A stretch of DNA of 64,000 nucleotides, from assembly GCA_902806095.1 (NCBI GenBank), contig CADCVF010000081.1, positions 78,310 to 142,309 on the forward strand, written 5' to 3'. This document shows, one piece after another, positions 9,671 to 18,427 of the stretch. The notes beneath the pieces are model-generated. The model was not told the origin of the DNA, made no database searches, and saw nothing but the letters and a program-made list of their open reading frames with translations. Each line of letters begins with the position of its first letter. The stretch's first letter is position 1. The DNA is from an uncultured Rubrobacteraceae bacterium (GTDB taxonomy: Bacteria > Actinomycetota > Rubrobacteria > Rubrobacterales > Rubrobacteraceae). The position numbers and the translations under genes are program-made.

Positions 9671-9907
9671 ATGCACATCGGCGAGAAGCCGCACAATGCG
9701 GATTTTCCGGCCGGCTCCTCATTCGGCAGCGGCGCCGACTCCTCATGGGGCTACGAGGGGGCATACATGTATCACGCGCCTTATCTCTGGTGGTTCTACG
9801 AGGACGGAACACGAACGACGATCGCGCTGCGACAGTCCGCGCGTACACGCGCGAACCTGATCATTAGCAACGCCTTTGCCGAGCAGCCGCCGTTTGTGGT
9901 GAATTGA
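9671..9907 (+). CDS. Short ORF of unknown function (78 residues)
   Basis: Begins at ATG 9671 and has coding-like GC-rich third positions. The product is aromatic and Gly/Ser-rich (WGYEGAYMYHAPYLWWFYE) with no recognised family. No good ribosome binding site is visible, so it may be the C-terminal remnant of a longer gene. Its TGA overlaps the ATG of the next small ORF, which supports real translation of at least the 3' part. Confidence 0.4.
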   Translation: MHIGEKPHNADFPAGSSFGSGADSSWGYEGAYMYHAPYLWWFYEDGTRTTIALRQSARTRANLIISNAFAEQPPFVVN

Positions 9908-10023
9908 TGGCGGGCAGCCCAATGAAAAGCGGCCGTGCCTGCTGGCCCTGCATCATCGGCGGAATATCGATGATGATAGCAATGGCCGGTGCCGTGTATC
10001 TGATACTCGACTACCTGTTCTAG
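9907..10023 (+). CDS. 38-residue single-pass membrane peptide
   Basis: ATG at 9907 overlaps the stop of the preceding ORF (TGATG), an arrangement typical of translational coupling. The peptide starts MAGSPMKSGRACWPC and continues with a hydrophobic helix of about 20 residues (IIGGISMMIAMAGAVYLI), then LDYLF. The CxxC pair just before the helix is notable. Possible roles include a holin-like or regulatory small protein, but nothing in the sequence decides this. Confidence 0.4.
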   Translation: MAGSPMKSGRACWPCIIGGISMMIAMAGAVYLILDYLF

Positions 10024-10070
10024 GCCTTTGGAAACTAAGCGAACTATACAAAAAGAGGAGCCGTAGCGCG

Positions 10071-10719
10071 GTGATTCCCAGGCTAAACCAGATTTTTGGG
10101 GACACCGTCGAGCAGATCACAGCAGCGCTCAACAGACCGCGGGTTTGATTTGGGGGCAGATCGTCGGCATACATCCACGCCATAGAGTCGCTCCTACGCG
10201 GTTGACGGTTTTTGGAGTCGGAGTACTTCGCCCTCGAGACCCTCATCAGAGTTGCTCGCGAACACTGCGAAGCATGACTGTAACTCGGCTGGTAGGGAAT
10301 CTCTACGGATCGGCAAACCGAGGAACCTCTGCCGTGCCGCTCGGGTGGCCCGAGGCCGGCGGAGAGCTTCAAACGGAAGTTCGCGGAGATCCAATCCTCG
10401 TCTCCGTCTGCCACTGCTACCGCTTGCCAACGCAGAACCGGCAGTGTCTTTAGCGCGCAGGCGAGCTTTCCTCGAGAGTCCGTGGCCATCAAGGGCACGG
10501 AGTTACACTTTCCAGCCCCAACGGTCTCGGTCTATGAGAAGCGTAGGCCTCCGTGGGTCTCTGTTCCCGACGATGTCGAGCACTGGCGTACCGATCCTAC
10601 GCCCGGGAGGTAGCCTCCGAGGAGTGGCCCTTGATGGAGCGGGACAAGCGACCCCGACCGGGTGGAAACTGGTCGACGACATCCGGGCGACCGTCCGAGA
10701 GCTCGAGCCGATAAGTTGA
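10071..10719 (+). pseudogene. Decayed gene of unknown family
   Basis: A GTG at 10071 with GAGGAG 10 bases upstream opens a frame encoding MIPRLNQIFGDTVEQITAAL and then meets a TGA at 10146. The same frame stays protein-like (SAYIHAIESLL, FLESEYFALETLIRVAREH) across further stops (a TGA near 10203, a cluster around 10272-10295). It then runs open from 10296 to about 10613 with a plausible stretch (VYEKRRPPWVSVPDDVEHW). The last part appears to continue in the two other frames (YAREVASEEWPLMERDKR, then GWKLVDDIRATVRELEP) to the TGA at 10717-10719. This looks like a roughly 210-residue gene broken by several stops and frameshifts. From 10720 to 10994 I see no gene; a TATACT at 10923 may be a -10 element for yifB but has no good -35. 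Confidence 0.4.
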
Positions 10720-10994
10720 TTCCACAAGAGGTGGTGGGTCTAGACAAGAATGCCAGTTCCCGTCCGATTCCCATCTCCACTCTGAGCGCGCCATACGATT
10801 GTTGAAGGAGCAGTAGGCAGCAAAGCCTACTGTCGTGGCCCAGCCTCACCTTCGTGTGTATCCCGTCCACCCGTATGTATAAAATAAAATACCTCTGTAT
10901 ATCATTATGGACAAAGATCCTGTATACTATGGGTCTGCTGAGTTGAGGTGGTGCAGTTGGGGGTCACTGCGATGGCTTGTTGGGGTTCTGGCTG

Positions 10995-12503
10995 ATGTCT
11001 GTCTGCCGGGCGAGGAGTCTGAGTCTATTCGGGATAGACGCGTTGCCTGTTGAGGTAGAGGTGGACGTGAGCTCTGGCCTACCTGGTTTCTCGATCGTGG
11101 GTCTGCCTGATGCTGCTGTGCAAGAGGCGCGGGAGAGGGTGAGGGTGGCCATCTCCAACAGTGGCTACAAGTTTCCGACGAAGAAGGTAATAGTGAACCT
11201 TGCCCCTGCGAACCTCAGGAAAGAGGGTCCTGCCTTCGACCTTCCGATCGCGCTCGGCATCCTCGCCGCCTCCGGTGCGTTGGCGGCGGGGGGTCTGGAG
11301 GGGGCCGGGATGGTAGGAGAGCTCTCGCTCGACGGTGGGTTGCGGGGCATCAAGGGGGCGCTCTCGATGGCTGAGGGCGCGAGGCGGGAGGGGTTGGCGC
11401 GGCTGCTCGTTCCGGAGCGGGATGCGCCCGAGGCTGCGGCCATAGGTGGCGTCGAGGTCTACGGGATGAGGACCCTCAGGGAGGCGGTTGAGTTCCTGGG
11501 GGATTGTGCGGAGGTTTGCCCAGCCGAAGCGGCGGTGGAGGAAGGGCGGCCGGTCGAGGTAGGCGAGGACTTTGCCGACGTGGCAGGGCAGCGGTACGCC
11601 AAGCGGGCTCTCGAGGTTGCTGCGGCTGGGGCGCACAACGTTGTGATGAGTGGGCCGCCTGGCTCTGGGAAGACCATGCTCGCGCGCAGGATGCCAGGCA
11701 TACTGCCACCGCTCACCATGGAGGAGCGCATCGAGGTAACCAAGGTCCACAGCGCGAGCGGGGAGGGCAACGGGAAGCTCGTCACGCGGAGGCCGTTCAG
11801 GGCGCCGCACCATACTGTATCGACCTCGGGGCTCGCAGGGGGTGGGAGCAACCCACGGCCTGGGGAAGTGTCGCTGGCACACCACGGCGTGCTCTTCCTC
11901 GACGAGTTGCCCGAGTTTTCCCGGACGGCGCTCGAGGCCTTGCGCCAGCCCCTCGAGGATGGGCAGGTGACGATCTCGCGGGTTGCAGCGACGCTCACCT
12001 ACCCTGCACGCGTCACGCTACTGTGTTCCATGAACCCCTGTCCCTGCGGCTACGCGGGGGACAGGAGGAAGGTCTGCCGGTGCACGGCCGGCCAGATCGA
12101 ACGCTATCAGGGCCGCATCTCGGGCCCCTTGCTCGATCGGATGGATCTCTTCGTCGACGTACCACGCCTAACGCTTCAGGAGCTGCGCGAGGAGAGACTG
12201 GCCGAAGAGTCCAGGCTCGTAAGGGAGCGGGTCAGCGGGGCACGTGGAATCCAGGCCAGGCGGCAGGGCTCTCCCAATTCAGCGCTCTCAGGACGCCGGC
12301 TACGTGAGGTTTGCGCGCTACGGGGAGATGCGGAGACGCTCTTCTCCCGGGCGGTGGATCGGATGGGGCTCTCGGGGAGGGGGCACGACAGGGTGCTCAG
12401 GGTGGCAAGGACCGTCGCCGACCTCTCTGGCGAAGAGGAGATAGCCGCCGAGCACGTCGCAGAGGCGCTCAACTACCGGAGGTCGCACCTAGTTGGAAGA
12501 TGA
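10995..12503 (+). CDS. YifB/ComM family Mg-chelatase-like AAA+ ATPase
   Basis: 502 residues from ATG 10995 (MSVCRARSLSLFGIDAL, the family-typical start; a TTG at 10977 is in frame but less likely). An N-terminal S5-like domain contains GLPGFSIVGLPDAAV. The ATPase core has Walker A GPPGSGKTMLARR (about residue 221) and Walker B VLFLDELPEF (about 303). A CxC-containing stretch (CPCGYAGDRRKVCRC, about 343) and a C-terminal Mg-chelatase domain follow. ComM-type helicases promote branch migration during natural transformation in other bacteria. Overlap with dprA by 11 bases supports a DNA-uptake role. Confidence 0.93.
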   Translation: MSVCRARSLSLFGIDALPVEVEVDVSSGLPGFSIVGLPDAAVQEARERVRVAISNSGYKFPTKKVIVNLAPANLRKEGPAFDLPIALGILAASGALAAGGLEGAGMVGELSLDGGLRGIKGALSMAEGARREGLARLLVPERDAPEAAAIGGVEVYGMRTLREAVEFLGDCAEVCPAEAAVEEGRPVEVGEDFADVAGQRYAKRALEVAAAGAHNVVMSGPPGSGKTMLARRMPGILPPLTMEERIEVTKVHSASGEGNGKLVTRRPFRAPHHTVSTSGLAGGGSNPRPGEVSLAHHGVLFLDELPEFSRTALEALRQPLEDGQVTISRVAATLTYPARVTLLCSMNPCPCGYAGDRRKVCRCTAGQIERYQGRISGPLLDRMDLFVDVPRLTLQELREERLAEESRLVRERVSGARGIQARRQGSPNSALSGRRLREVCALRGDAETLFSRAVDRMGLSGRGHDRVLRVARTVADLSGEEEIAAEHVAEALNYRRSHLVGR

Positions 12504-13599
12504 CGACCGGGCCAAGTATCTTTTCCTCTCACTGCTGCAGGCCAGGGTCGGGAGCAGCCTCGTCTCGCATCTCGGCACCCTCGCCCCCGAGGCCGTTCTC
12601 AGAACCCCGGTCGCCGAGCTGGTGGGGCGCGCGAGGATCTCCGAGAAGGCTTCGCGCGCTTTCGAGGAGCTGCAGCGGGCCTTCGATCCTGACAGGATGC
12701 AGGAAGGTCTGGCCGCTAGAGGGATCGAGGTCCTCACGCCGGTCGACGAGGCTTACCCAGGGCCGCTGAGGAGCATACCCGACCCGCCACCGGCGCTCTT
12801 TGTGAACGGCTCTGTCCCCGATACCGTCTCCGTCGCGCTCGTCGGCTCGCGCAAGGCCTCGGCGACGGGTATCGAGACGGCCAGGGCCCTCGGGCTCGCG
12901 CTCTCCGAACGGGGTGTTTGCGTGGTGAGCGGGCTCGCACTCGGGGTGGATGCCGCGGCACACGAGGGGGCACTCGAGGCCGGGGGCCTTACGGTTGGCG
13001 TACTCGGATGCGGCATCGACGTCGTCTACCCGAGGCGCAACAGGGGCCTCTTCGAGTCGGTCAGGCGGCACGGGGCTCTGGTCTCCGAGTACTCCCTCGG
13101 CGAGGCGCCGCTGGCGTGGCGCTTCCCTGCCAGGAACCGCATCATCGCTGGCCTTGCTGGTACCGTCGTGGTCGTCGAGGCGCCCGAGCACAGCGGGGCA
13201 CTCATAACAGCCCGCCACGCCCTCGACGCCGGAAGAGATGTCTGGGCCGTGCCCGGCCCTCCGGGTGTGCGCGAGTGCCGGGGATCGAACGCGCTGCTCT
13301 CCGACGGTGCAGGCGTTCTGTGGGACATCCCAGAGTTCGTCGAAGCCGTGGCGCGGGAGAGTAGTGTCCCCGCCGTGGGAGGGGGTTCTGGAGACGCCAA
13401 TCCCTTGCCTTCCGGTCTCGAGGACACGGAGGCCGCCGTGCTCAGTGGGGTCGGCTTCGAACCCAAGGGGGTGGACGCGGTCGCGAAGCGCACCGGGATC
13501 GAGATGCCGGAGGTGCTAACCGCGCTCGCCCTGTTGGAGCTGAAGGGATTCGTGAGCCGCGACGGTCTAGGATCGTACGTGAGGAGGGCTGTGCCTTGA
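12493..13599 (+). CDS. dprA: DNA-processing protein DprA (Smf)
   Basis: 368 residues from a TTG at 12493. The Rossmann-like core shows the family signatures VGSRKASATG, SGLALGVDAAAHEGAL and GVLGCGIDVVYPRRN (about residues 117-180). The C-terminal segment (about 300-365, GVDAVAKRTGIEMPEVLTAL) is the winged-helix DprA extension. DprA loads RecA on incoming single-stranded DNA. It overlaps yifB and its TGA overlaps the TTG of whiG, so the three genes are likely cotranscribed. Confidence 0.95.
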   Translation: MEDDDRAKYLFLSLLQARVGSSLVSHLGTLAPEAVLRTPVAELVGRARISEKASRAFEELQRAFDPDRMQEGLAARGIEVLTPVDEAYPGPLRSIPDPPPALFVNGSVPDTVSVALVGSRKASATGIETARALGLALSERGVCVVSGLALGVDAAAHEGALEAGGLTVGVLGCGIDVVYPRRNRGLFESVRRHGALVSEYSLGEAPLAWRFPARNRIIAGLAGTVVVVEAPEHSGALITARHALDAGRDVWAVPGPPGVRECRGSNALLSDGAGVLWDIPEFVEAVARESSVPAVGGGSGDANPLPSGLEDTEAAVLSGVGFEPKGVDAVAKRTGIEMPEVLTALALLELKGFVSRDGLGSYVRRAVP

Positions 13600-14429
13600 C
13601 GCGTCGTACCCTCCGCCCGCTCTGGTCGCATTATTTTCGGGTCAGCAAGCGCCTGGCCGAAGCAGAAATGTCGAGTGACGAGCGCCGGCAGGCCGAACGC
13701 GTGGCGAGGGGACTGAGAGACAGGCTCGTGGTCAACTACTCTCCGCTCGTGAAGTACGTGGCTGGCAGAATCTCGGGGCGCATGCCCGGACCGCTCGACC
13801 AGGAGGACGTCGTCGCGGCTGGGCTCTTCGGGCTCCTGAACGCCGTCGAGACCTACGATCCTGGTCGCCGCACCAAGTTCGAGTCTTACGCAATCTCCAA
13901 GATTCGGTGGTCCATCCTCGACGAGCTGAGGAAGTTGGATCCACTCTCCCGCCGCACCCGCCTTAGGGCGCACCAGACAGAGCGTACCAGGGACGAGCTC
14001 GTGCAGAAGCTGGGCCGCCCGCCTACGGAGTCTGAGTTGGCGGGACGCCTCGGTATAAGCGTTGCCGAGCACCGGGCGTTTCTCGATCAGTACGCGCGGG
14101 CGCAGGTGAGGTCGCTCGAAGCCCGCCTAGAGTGCCAGGGAGGCCCTGGCGCCGGGCTTCACGACCTCATTGGGGACCGCTCGGCGACAGACCCGGCGTC
14201 CGCTGCGGAGGTGGCCGAGGTTCGCGCGCGGCTGGTTCGGGCCATAGAGGGCCTCGGCGAGCAGCAACGGGTGGTCACCACCTTCTACTACTACGAAGGC
14301 CTTACGCTAAAGGAGATCGGCAGGGTCCTACACCTGACGGAAGGTCGCATCTCGCAGATACTCCACAGTGCGCTCGCGCGGCTCAGGCAAAGCCTCGCCG
14401 AGGAGTGCCGTCTCTCAGAGAGAAACTAG
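13596..14429 (+). CDS. whiG: RNA polymerase sigma factor, WhiG/FliA type
   Basis: 277 residues from a TTG at 13596 overlapping the dprA stop; an ATG at 13668 is an alternative start. Region 2 includes NYSPLVKYVAGRI, the core-binding segment LDQEDVVAAGLFGL and the DNA-melting segment KFESYAISKIRWSILDELR (about residues 47-110). Region 3 follows (PTESELAGRLGIS), then region 4 with HTH GLTLKEIGRVLHLTEGRISQI (about 234-254). In actinobacteria WhiG lies at this exact place before rpsB and controls sporulation genes; here no motility genes are nearby. The target regulon is not inferable from this window. Confidence 0.9.
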   Translation: MTRRTLRPLWSHYFRVSKRLAEAEMSSDERRQAERVARGLRDRLVVNYSPLVKYVAGRISGRMPGPLDQEDVVAAGLFGLLNAVETYDPGRRTKFESYAISKIRWSILDELRKLDPLSRRTRLRAHQTERTRDELVQKLGRPPTESELAGRLGISVAEHRAFLDQYARAQVRSLEARLECQGGPGAGLHDLIGDRSATDPASAAEVAEVRARLVRAIEGLGEQQRVVTTFYYYEGLTLKEIGRVLHLTEGRISQILHSALARLRQSLAEECRLSERN

Positions 14430-14623
14430 GAGAGCTAGAAGCTTAAACCCCCTTGTGCTAACATCTGCAGGTCGGACGAGGCGATACTTTCGGGCCCCGT
14501 CCGCGATTACGCACGCCCGCCGCAGGGTCCTCCGGATCCGGGTGGTGGTCCGCCGGGAGATCGAAAGGCGGATTGCGAGGCGCGGGCGGAGGATACCAAC
14601 CACCTTAAGGAGAGGTAGAGATC

Positions 14624-15712
14624 TTGCAGAGCACAACCGAGCGCGTAGGAATTCGAGAACTGCTCGAAGCCGGCGTCCATTTCGGACACCAGGCCAAACG
14701 GTGGAACCCCAAGATGAAGCGCTACATCTTCGCCCAGCGGGCCGGGGTCCATATTATCGACCTGGACCAGACGTTGACACTTTTGGAACGGGCTTTGGGC
14801 TTTGTCCGCGGCGTCGCTGAGGCGAACCGCGAGGTCCTTTTCGTAGGGACGAAGAAGCAAGCCCAGATCCCGCTGGCCGAGGAGGCCATCAGGAGCGGGC
14901 AGCCCTTTGTTGCGGAGCGTTACATCGGGGGCATGCTGACCAACTTCCAGACGATCCTGCCGCGCATCCAGTACTTCAAAGACCTGGCCGTGAGGGTCGA
15001 TGAGACGCCCGAGGAGGCAAGGACAGGCAAAGATTGGTTCGCCCTCCACAGGGAGTACCAGAAGCTCAGGCGCAACTTCGCCGGCATAACCGAGATGGAG
15101 CGTCTTCCTGGCGCGGTCTTCGTCGTAGACCCGAAGCGCGAGGAACTCCTGGTCAAAGAGGCGAATAGACTCAAGATCCCTGTGCTGGCCCTCACAGATA
15201 CCAACTGTGACCCCGAAGTAGTCGACTACGTGATCCCCGGCAACGACGATGCGATACGGTCGATAAGCCTGATCTCCAGGCTCGTAGCCGATGCGATCAT
15301 CGCCGGAAGGGGTGAGGAAGTGCGGGTCGAAGCACGCCCCGTGCCGCCCGTTATCGAAGACTCCCAGGTGGACGTCGAGGTCCTGCAGACAGCGACGGCC
15401 GACGGCCCAACCGAGACACCAAACGGGGCCGCCGGCGGGCCGCCGGCGGACGAGCCGGAAGTCCCTGCAGAACCGGAAGCACCGCCTGAGTCGGATTCCG
15501 CGGACGAGTCTGAGGTCGTCGAGTCCGAGGTCATAGCGGAGCCGGAGGCGACAGCTGAGGACGAGGCTGAGATCGTCGATGCAGCCACCATCGATGTGGA
15601 GGCCGTCGACCAAGAGGCGGTTGCAGAGCTCGAGGCAGAAGAGTCAGTAGAGTCCGGGCGTGTCGAAGAGGAGGCGCCGGACGAGGAGAACGAAGAGACT
15701 GAGGAGAAGTAA
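14624..15712 (+). CDS. rpsB: 30S ribosomal protein S2 with long acidic tail
   Basis: 362 residues from TTG 14624, with AAGGAGAGG about 8 bases upstream. Residues 1-240 are a normal S2 (GVHFGHQAKRWNPKMKRYIF, FVGTKKQAQ, YIGGMLTNF, VVDPKREELLVKEANRL). The last roughly 115 residues are an extra low-complexity Glu/Ala/Asp/Val/Pro-rich tail with almost no basic residues. Most S2 proteins end near residue 240-260. The tail is probably disordered; its function is unknown. The gene starts the rpsB-tsf-pyrH-frr cluster. Confidence 0.95.
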   Translation: MQSTTERVGIRELLEAGVHFGHQAKRWNPKMKRYIFAQRAGVHIIDLDQTLTLLERALGFVRGVAEANREVLFVGTKKQAQIPLAEEAIRSGQPFVAERYIGGMLTNFQTILPRIQYFKDLAVRVDETPEEARTGKDWFALHREYQKLRRNFAGITEMERLPGAVFVVDPKREELLVKEANRLKIPVLALTDTNCDPEVVDYVIPGNDDAIRSISLISRLVADAIIAGRGEEVRVEARPVPPVIEDSQVDVEVLQTATADGPTETPNGAAGGPPADEPEVPAEPEAPPESDSADESEVVESEVIAEPEATAEDEAEIVDAATIDVEAVDQEAVAELEAEESVESGRVEEEAPDEENEETEEK

Positions 15713-15717
15713 GAACT

Positions 15718-16305
15718 TTGGCTAGTACGATAGAGAAGATCAAGCAGCTCCGGGAGGAGACTGCCGCGGGGATGATGGACGTAAAGCGGGCGCTCGAGGA
15801 GTCCGACGGGGATGTCGAGGGCGCCAGGAAGGTCCTGAGGGAGAGGGGCCAGGCCCTGGCCGCAAAGAAGAGCGGGCGGGCCGCGACCGAGGGCCTCATC
15901 GAGGCCTACGTGCACTTCAACGGGCGGGTAGGCGTGCTCGTCGAGGTCAACTGCGAGACGGATTTCGTGGCGCGCACGCCCGAGTTCAAGGAGTTCGCCC
16001 GCAACGTGTCGCTACACGTAGCCTCCATGCGGCCGATGTGCGTCTCGCCTGAGGACATCCCTGCCGGGGCGCTGGAAGAAGAGCGGCAGGTGGTCGAGAA
16101 GCAGGTCGCCGAGATGGGCAAGCCCGAGAATATCTCACAGCAGATCGTCGAGGGCAGGATGAGAAAGTGGGTCGCCGAGCAGGCCCTCCTCACGCAACCC
16201 TACGTCAAGGAGACGGACAAGACGGTCGGCGATCTCCTGCAGGAAACGATCCAGAAGGTCGGCGAGAACGTCGTGATCCGGCGCTTCGTCCACTACGAAC
16301 TCTAG
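15718..16305 (+). CDS. tsf: Elongation factor Ts
   Basis: 195-residue EF-Ts, the short form with a single core subdomain. The N-terminal UBA-like region ([19 protein letters not shown]) and the nucleotide-exchange motif [14 protein letters not shown] (about residues 76-89) are clear. It recycles EF-Tu-GDP. The TTG start lies 5 bases after the rpsB stop, and pyrH begins 8 bases after its end. Confidence 0.95.
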   Translation: MASTIEKIKQLREETAAGMMDVKRALEESDGDVEGARKVLRERGQALAAKKSGRAATEGLIEAYVHFNGRVGVLVEVNCETDFVARTPEFKEFARNVSLHVASMRPMCVSPEDIPAGALEEERQVVEKQVAEMGKPENISQQIVEGRMRKWVAEQALLTQPYVKETDKTVGDLLQETIQKVGENVVIRRFVHYEL

Positions 16306-16313
16306 TAGCGGTC

Positions 16314-17117
16314 TTGGACGAGTCCACCAGACTTACGGGTGAGATCGAAGGGGCCGGGCTCTCTGAGCTCGGCCCCGTAAAGCGCGTCGTGTTGAAGCTC
16401 TCGGGGGAGAGCCTCGCTGGCGACGGCGGCTACGGGATCAACCCTGGTAGCCTCGATTCGACGGCGCAGGGTGTGCTCGAAGCGGTCGAGGCTGGGGCCG
16501 AGGTGGCCGTTGTCGTCGGCGGCGGCAATATCTTCCGGGGCTCGCAGGTCGCCGACGAGCTCGGCATAGAGGGCGCGACCGCTGACTACATGTCCATGCT
16601 CGGGACGGTCATCAACGCGATGGCGCTGCAGGCGGCCCTGGAAGGGCGCGGCGTCGAGACGCGGGTTCAGACGGCCATCGAGATCCAGGAGGTCGCCGAG
16701 CCCTACATCCGTCGAAGGGCCATACGCCACCTGGAGAAGGGCAGGGTCGTCATCTTCGGCGGCGGGACAGGCAACCCCTTCTTTACGACCGACACGGGCG
16801 GTGCTTTGAGGGCACTGGAGATCGGGGCCGACGCCCTCCTGATGGCGAAGAACCGGGTCGACGGCGTCTACGACAAGGACCCACTGAGGTACCCCGACGC
16901 GGTGCGCCTGCCGCGGCTCAACTACATGGACCTGCTCTCCAACAACCTCTCTGTCATGGACCACACTGCGGCCACGCTTTGTAGCGGCGAGAACTTGCCC
17001 ATAGTCGTTTTCGATATACTCAAGGAAGGCAACCTGCGCCGCATCCTGCAGGGGGAAGAGGTGGGGTCGCTGGTGTGGGGAACGGCGAACGGAGGCGGAG
17101 GAGGCTCACATGTCTGA
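16314..17117 (+). CDS. pyrH: UMP kinase
   Basis: Phosphorylates UMP to UDP. 267 residues from TTG 16314, the first start after tsf; an in-frame start at 16167 would lie deep inside tsf. Amino-acid-kinase fold motifs are present: [13 protein letters not shown] (about 24), [11 protein letters not shown] (about 67), [14 protein letters not shown] (about 147) and [12 protein letters not shown] (about 181). The final 8 bases overlap frr. Confidence 0.94.
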   Translation: MDESTRLTGEIEGAGLSELGPVKRVVLKLSGESLAGDGGYGINPGSLDSTAQGVLEAVEAGAEVAVVVGGGNIFRGSQVADELGIEGATADYMSMLGTVINAMALQAALEGRGVETRVQTAIEIQEVAEPYIRRRAIRHLEKGRVVIFGGGTGNPFFTTDTGGALRALEIGADALLMAKNRVDGVYDKDPLRYPDAVRLPRLNYMDLLSNNLSVMDHTAATLCSGENLPIVVFDILKEGNLRRILQGEEVGSLVWGTANGGGGGSHV

Positions 17118-17670
17118 CGTTATAGATCTCACGGCGGCCGAGCGCAGGATGGGCGGGGCCGTCGAGTCGGTGAAGAGCAATTTCGCCACCATACGCACGG
17201 GCAGGGCGAACCCCTCGCTTCTGGACAGGATCGAGGTCGATCTCTACGGGACGAGGATGTCCTTGAGGAGCGTCGCGAACATCGGCGCGCCCGAGGCGCG
17301 GCTACTGACCGTGACCCCCTTCGACCCGAACTCCTTGAAAGACATCGAGCGTGCCATAAGGGATGCAGATATCGGCCTCAACCCGCAGAACGATGGCAAG
17401 ATACTAAGGCTACCGATACCCGAGTTGACGGAGGAGCGCCGTAGGGACCTTGTCAGGATGGCGAGGAGCATGGCCGAGGAGGGCAAGGTCTCTGTCAGGA
17501 ACGTGCGCCGCGACGAGATGAGGGACCTGCACGAGTTGCGCAAGGAAGGTGAGATCTCGCAGGACGACGAGCACAGGGCCGAGGACGAGCTACAGAAGCT
17601 CACCGACGGCTACGTCAAGAGGGTCGATGCTGCCCTCTCCGACAAGGAAGCCGAGCTCTCGGAGGTCTGA
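17110..17670 (+). CDS. frr: Ribosome recycling factor
   Basis: 186-residue RRF, full length. The three-helix-bundle domain shows [20 protein letters not shown] and [19 protein letters not shown]. With EF-G it splits post-termination ribosomes. The ATG overlaps the pyrH stop, and a GGAGG near its 3' end (17661-17665) appears to serve the next gene, uppS. Confidence 0.96.
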   Translation: MSDVIDLTAAERRMGGAVESVKSNFATIRTGRANPSLLDRIEVDLYGTRMSLRSVANIGAPEARLLTVTPFDPNSLKDIERAIRDADIGLNPQNDGKILRLPIPELTEERRRDLVRMARSMAEEGKVSVRNVRRDEMRDLHELRKEGEISQDDEHRAEDELQKLTDGYVKRVDAALSDKEAELSEV

Positions 17671-17673
17671 CTG

Positions 17674-18420
17674 CTGGAACCCGCCGAGATACGACTCCCC
17701 ACAGACTCTCCCGAGCAGCGTGTCCTCGACCCACAGCGGACCCCGCGTCACGTCGCCATCATCATGGACGGCAACGGACGCTGGGCGAGGAGGCGCTGGC
17801 TCCCTCGCGCCGCCGGCCACCGGGCCGGTGTCTCTGTGCTCACGCCCCTGCTCGAGACGGCGGGCCGCGCCGGGGTGAAGACGCTCACCCTCTATGCCTT
17901 CTCGACGGAGAACTGGACGCGTCCCGAGAGTGAGGTAAAGACGCTCATGAAGCTCTTTCTGGATACGGCCCGCGAGAAGGTGCCCGAGTTGAATGAGCGT
18001 GGGGCGAGGCTTCATTTCCTGGGAAGACGGGGACACCTGCCGGCAACGGTGCTCGAAGCCCTGGAGGAGGCTGAGGATCTCACCTCGGGCAACGACACCC
18101 TCGACGTTTACATCGCGCTCGACTACGGAGGACGCGCGGAGATCGTAGACGCCACCCGCCGGATAGTCGCAGACGGTCTCTCTCCCGAGGACATCGACGA
18201 GGTCACCTTCGCCCGCTACCTCTACGCCCCCGACGTACCCGAAGTCGACCTGGTGATCCGGACTAGCGGCGAGCTTCGCGTCTCGAACTTCTTGCTCTGG
18301 CAGATAGCCTACGCCGAGTTCTACGTGACGGAGACGCTGTGGCCCGACTTCTCCCCCCAGGAGTTCTTGCGCGCCCTCGAGTCTTTCGGGTCCCGGTCCA
18401 GACGCCGGGGCGGCGTCTAG
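17674..18420 (+). CDS. uppS: Undecaprenyl (polyprenyl) diphosphate synthase
   Basis: Cis-prenyltransferase making the lipid carrier for cell-wall synthesis. The conserved first strand and catalytic motif PRHVAIIMDGNGRWA lies at bases 17731-17775, upstream of and across the first ordinary start (ATG 17764). The protein must therefore start earlier. No ATG, GTG or TTG exists in frame between the frr stop and that motif, but CTG codons at 17671 and 17674 follow GGAGG (17661-17665). CTG 17674 has an 8-base spacing and gives 248 residues, the normal family size. Other motifs: LTLYAFSTENWTRP and DLVIRTSGELRVSNFLLWQ. cdsA follows 7 bases later. Confidence 0.92.
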   Translation: MEPAEIRLPTDSPEQRVLDPQRTPRHVAIIMDGNGRWARRRWLPRAAGHRAGVSVLTPLLETAGRAGVKTLTLYAFSTENWTRPESEVKTLMKLFLDTAREKVPELNERGARLHFLGRRGHLPATVLEALEEAEDLTSGNDTLDVYIALDYGGRAEIVDATRRIVADGLSPEDIDEVTFARYLYAPDVPEVDLVIRTSGELRVSNFLLWQIAYAEFYVTETLWPDFSPQEFLRALESFGSRSRRRGGV

Positions 18421-18427
18421 GAACCCT

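Noticed and set aside
9953..10498. 181-residue minus-strand ORF in the yraN-yifB gap
   Set aside because: Composition is Arg/Ser/Leu-rich without motif; the plus strand shows a more coherent decayed gene.
14507..15613. 368-residue minus-strand ORF opposite rpsB
   Set aside because: It is the antisense shadow of a conserved ribosomal protein gene in high-GC DNA, with no recognisable family.
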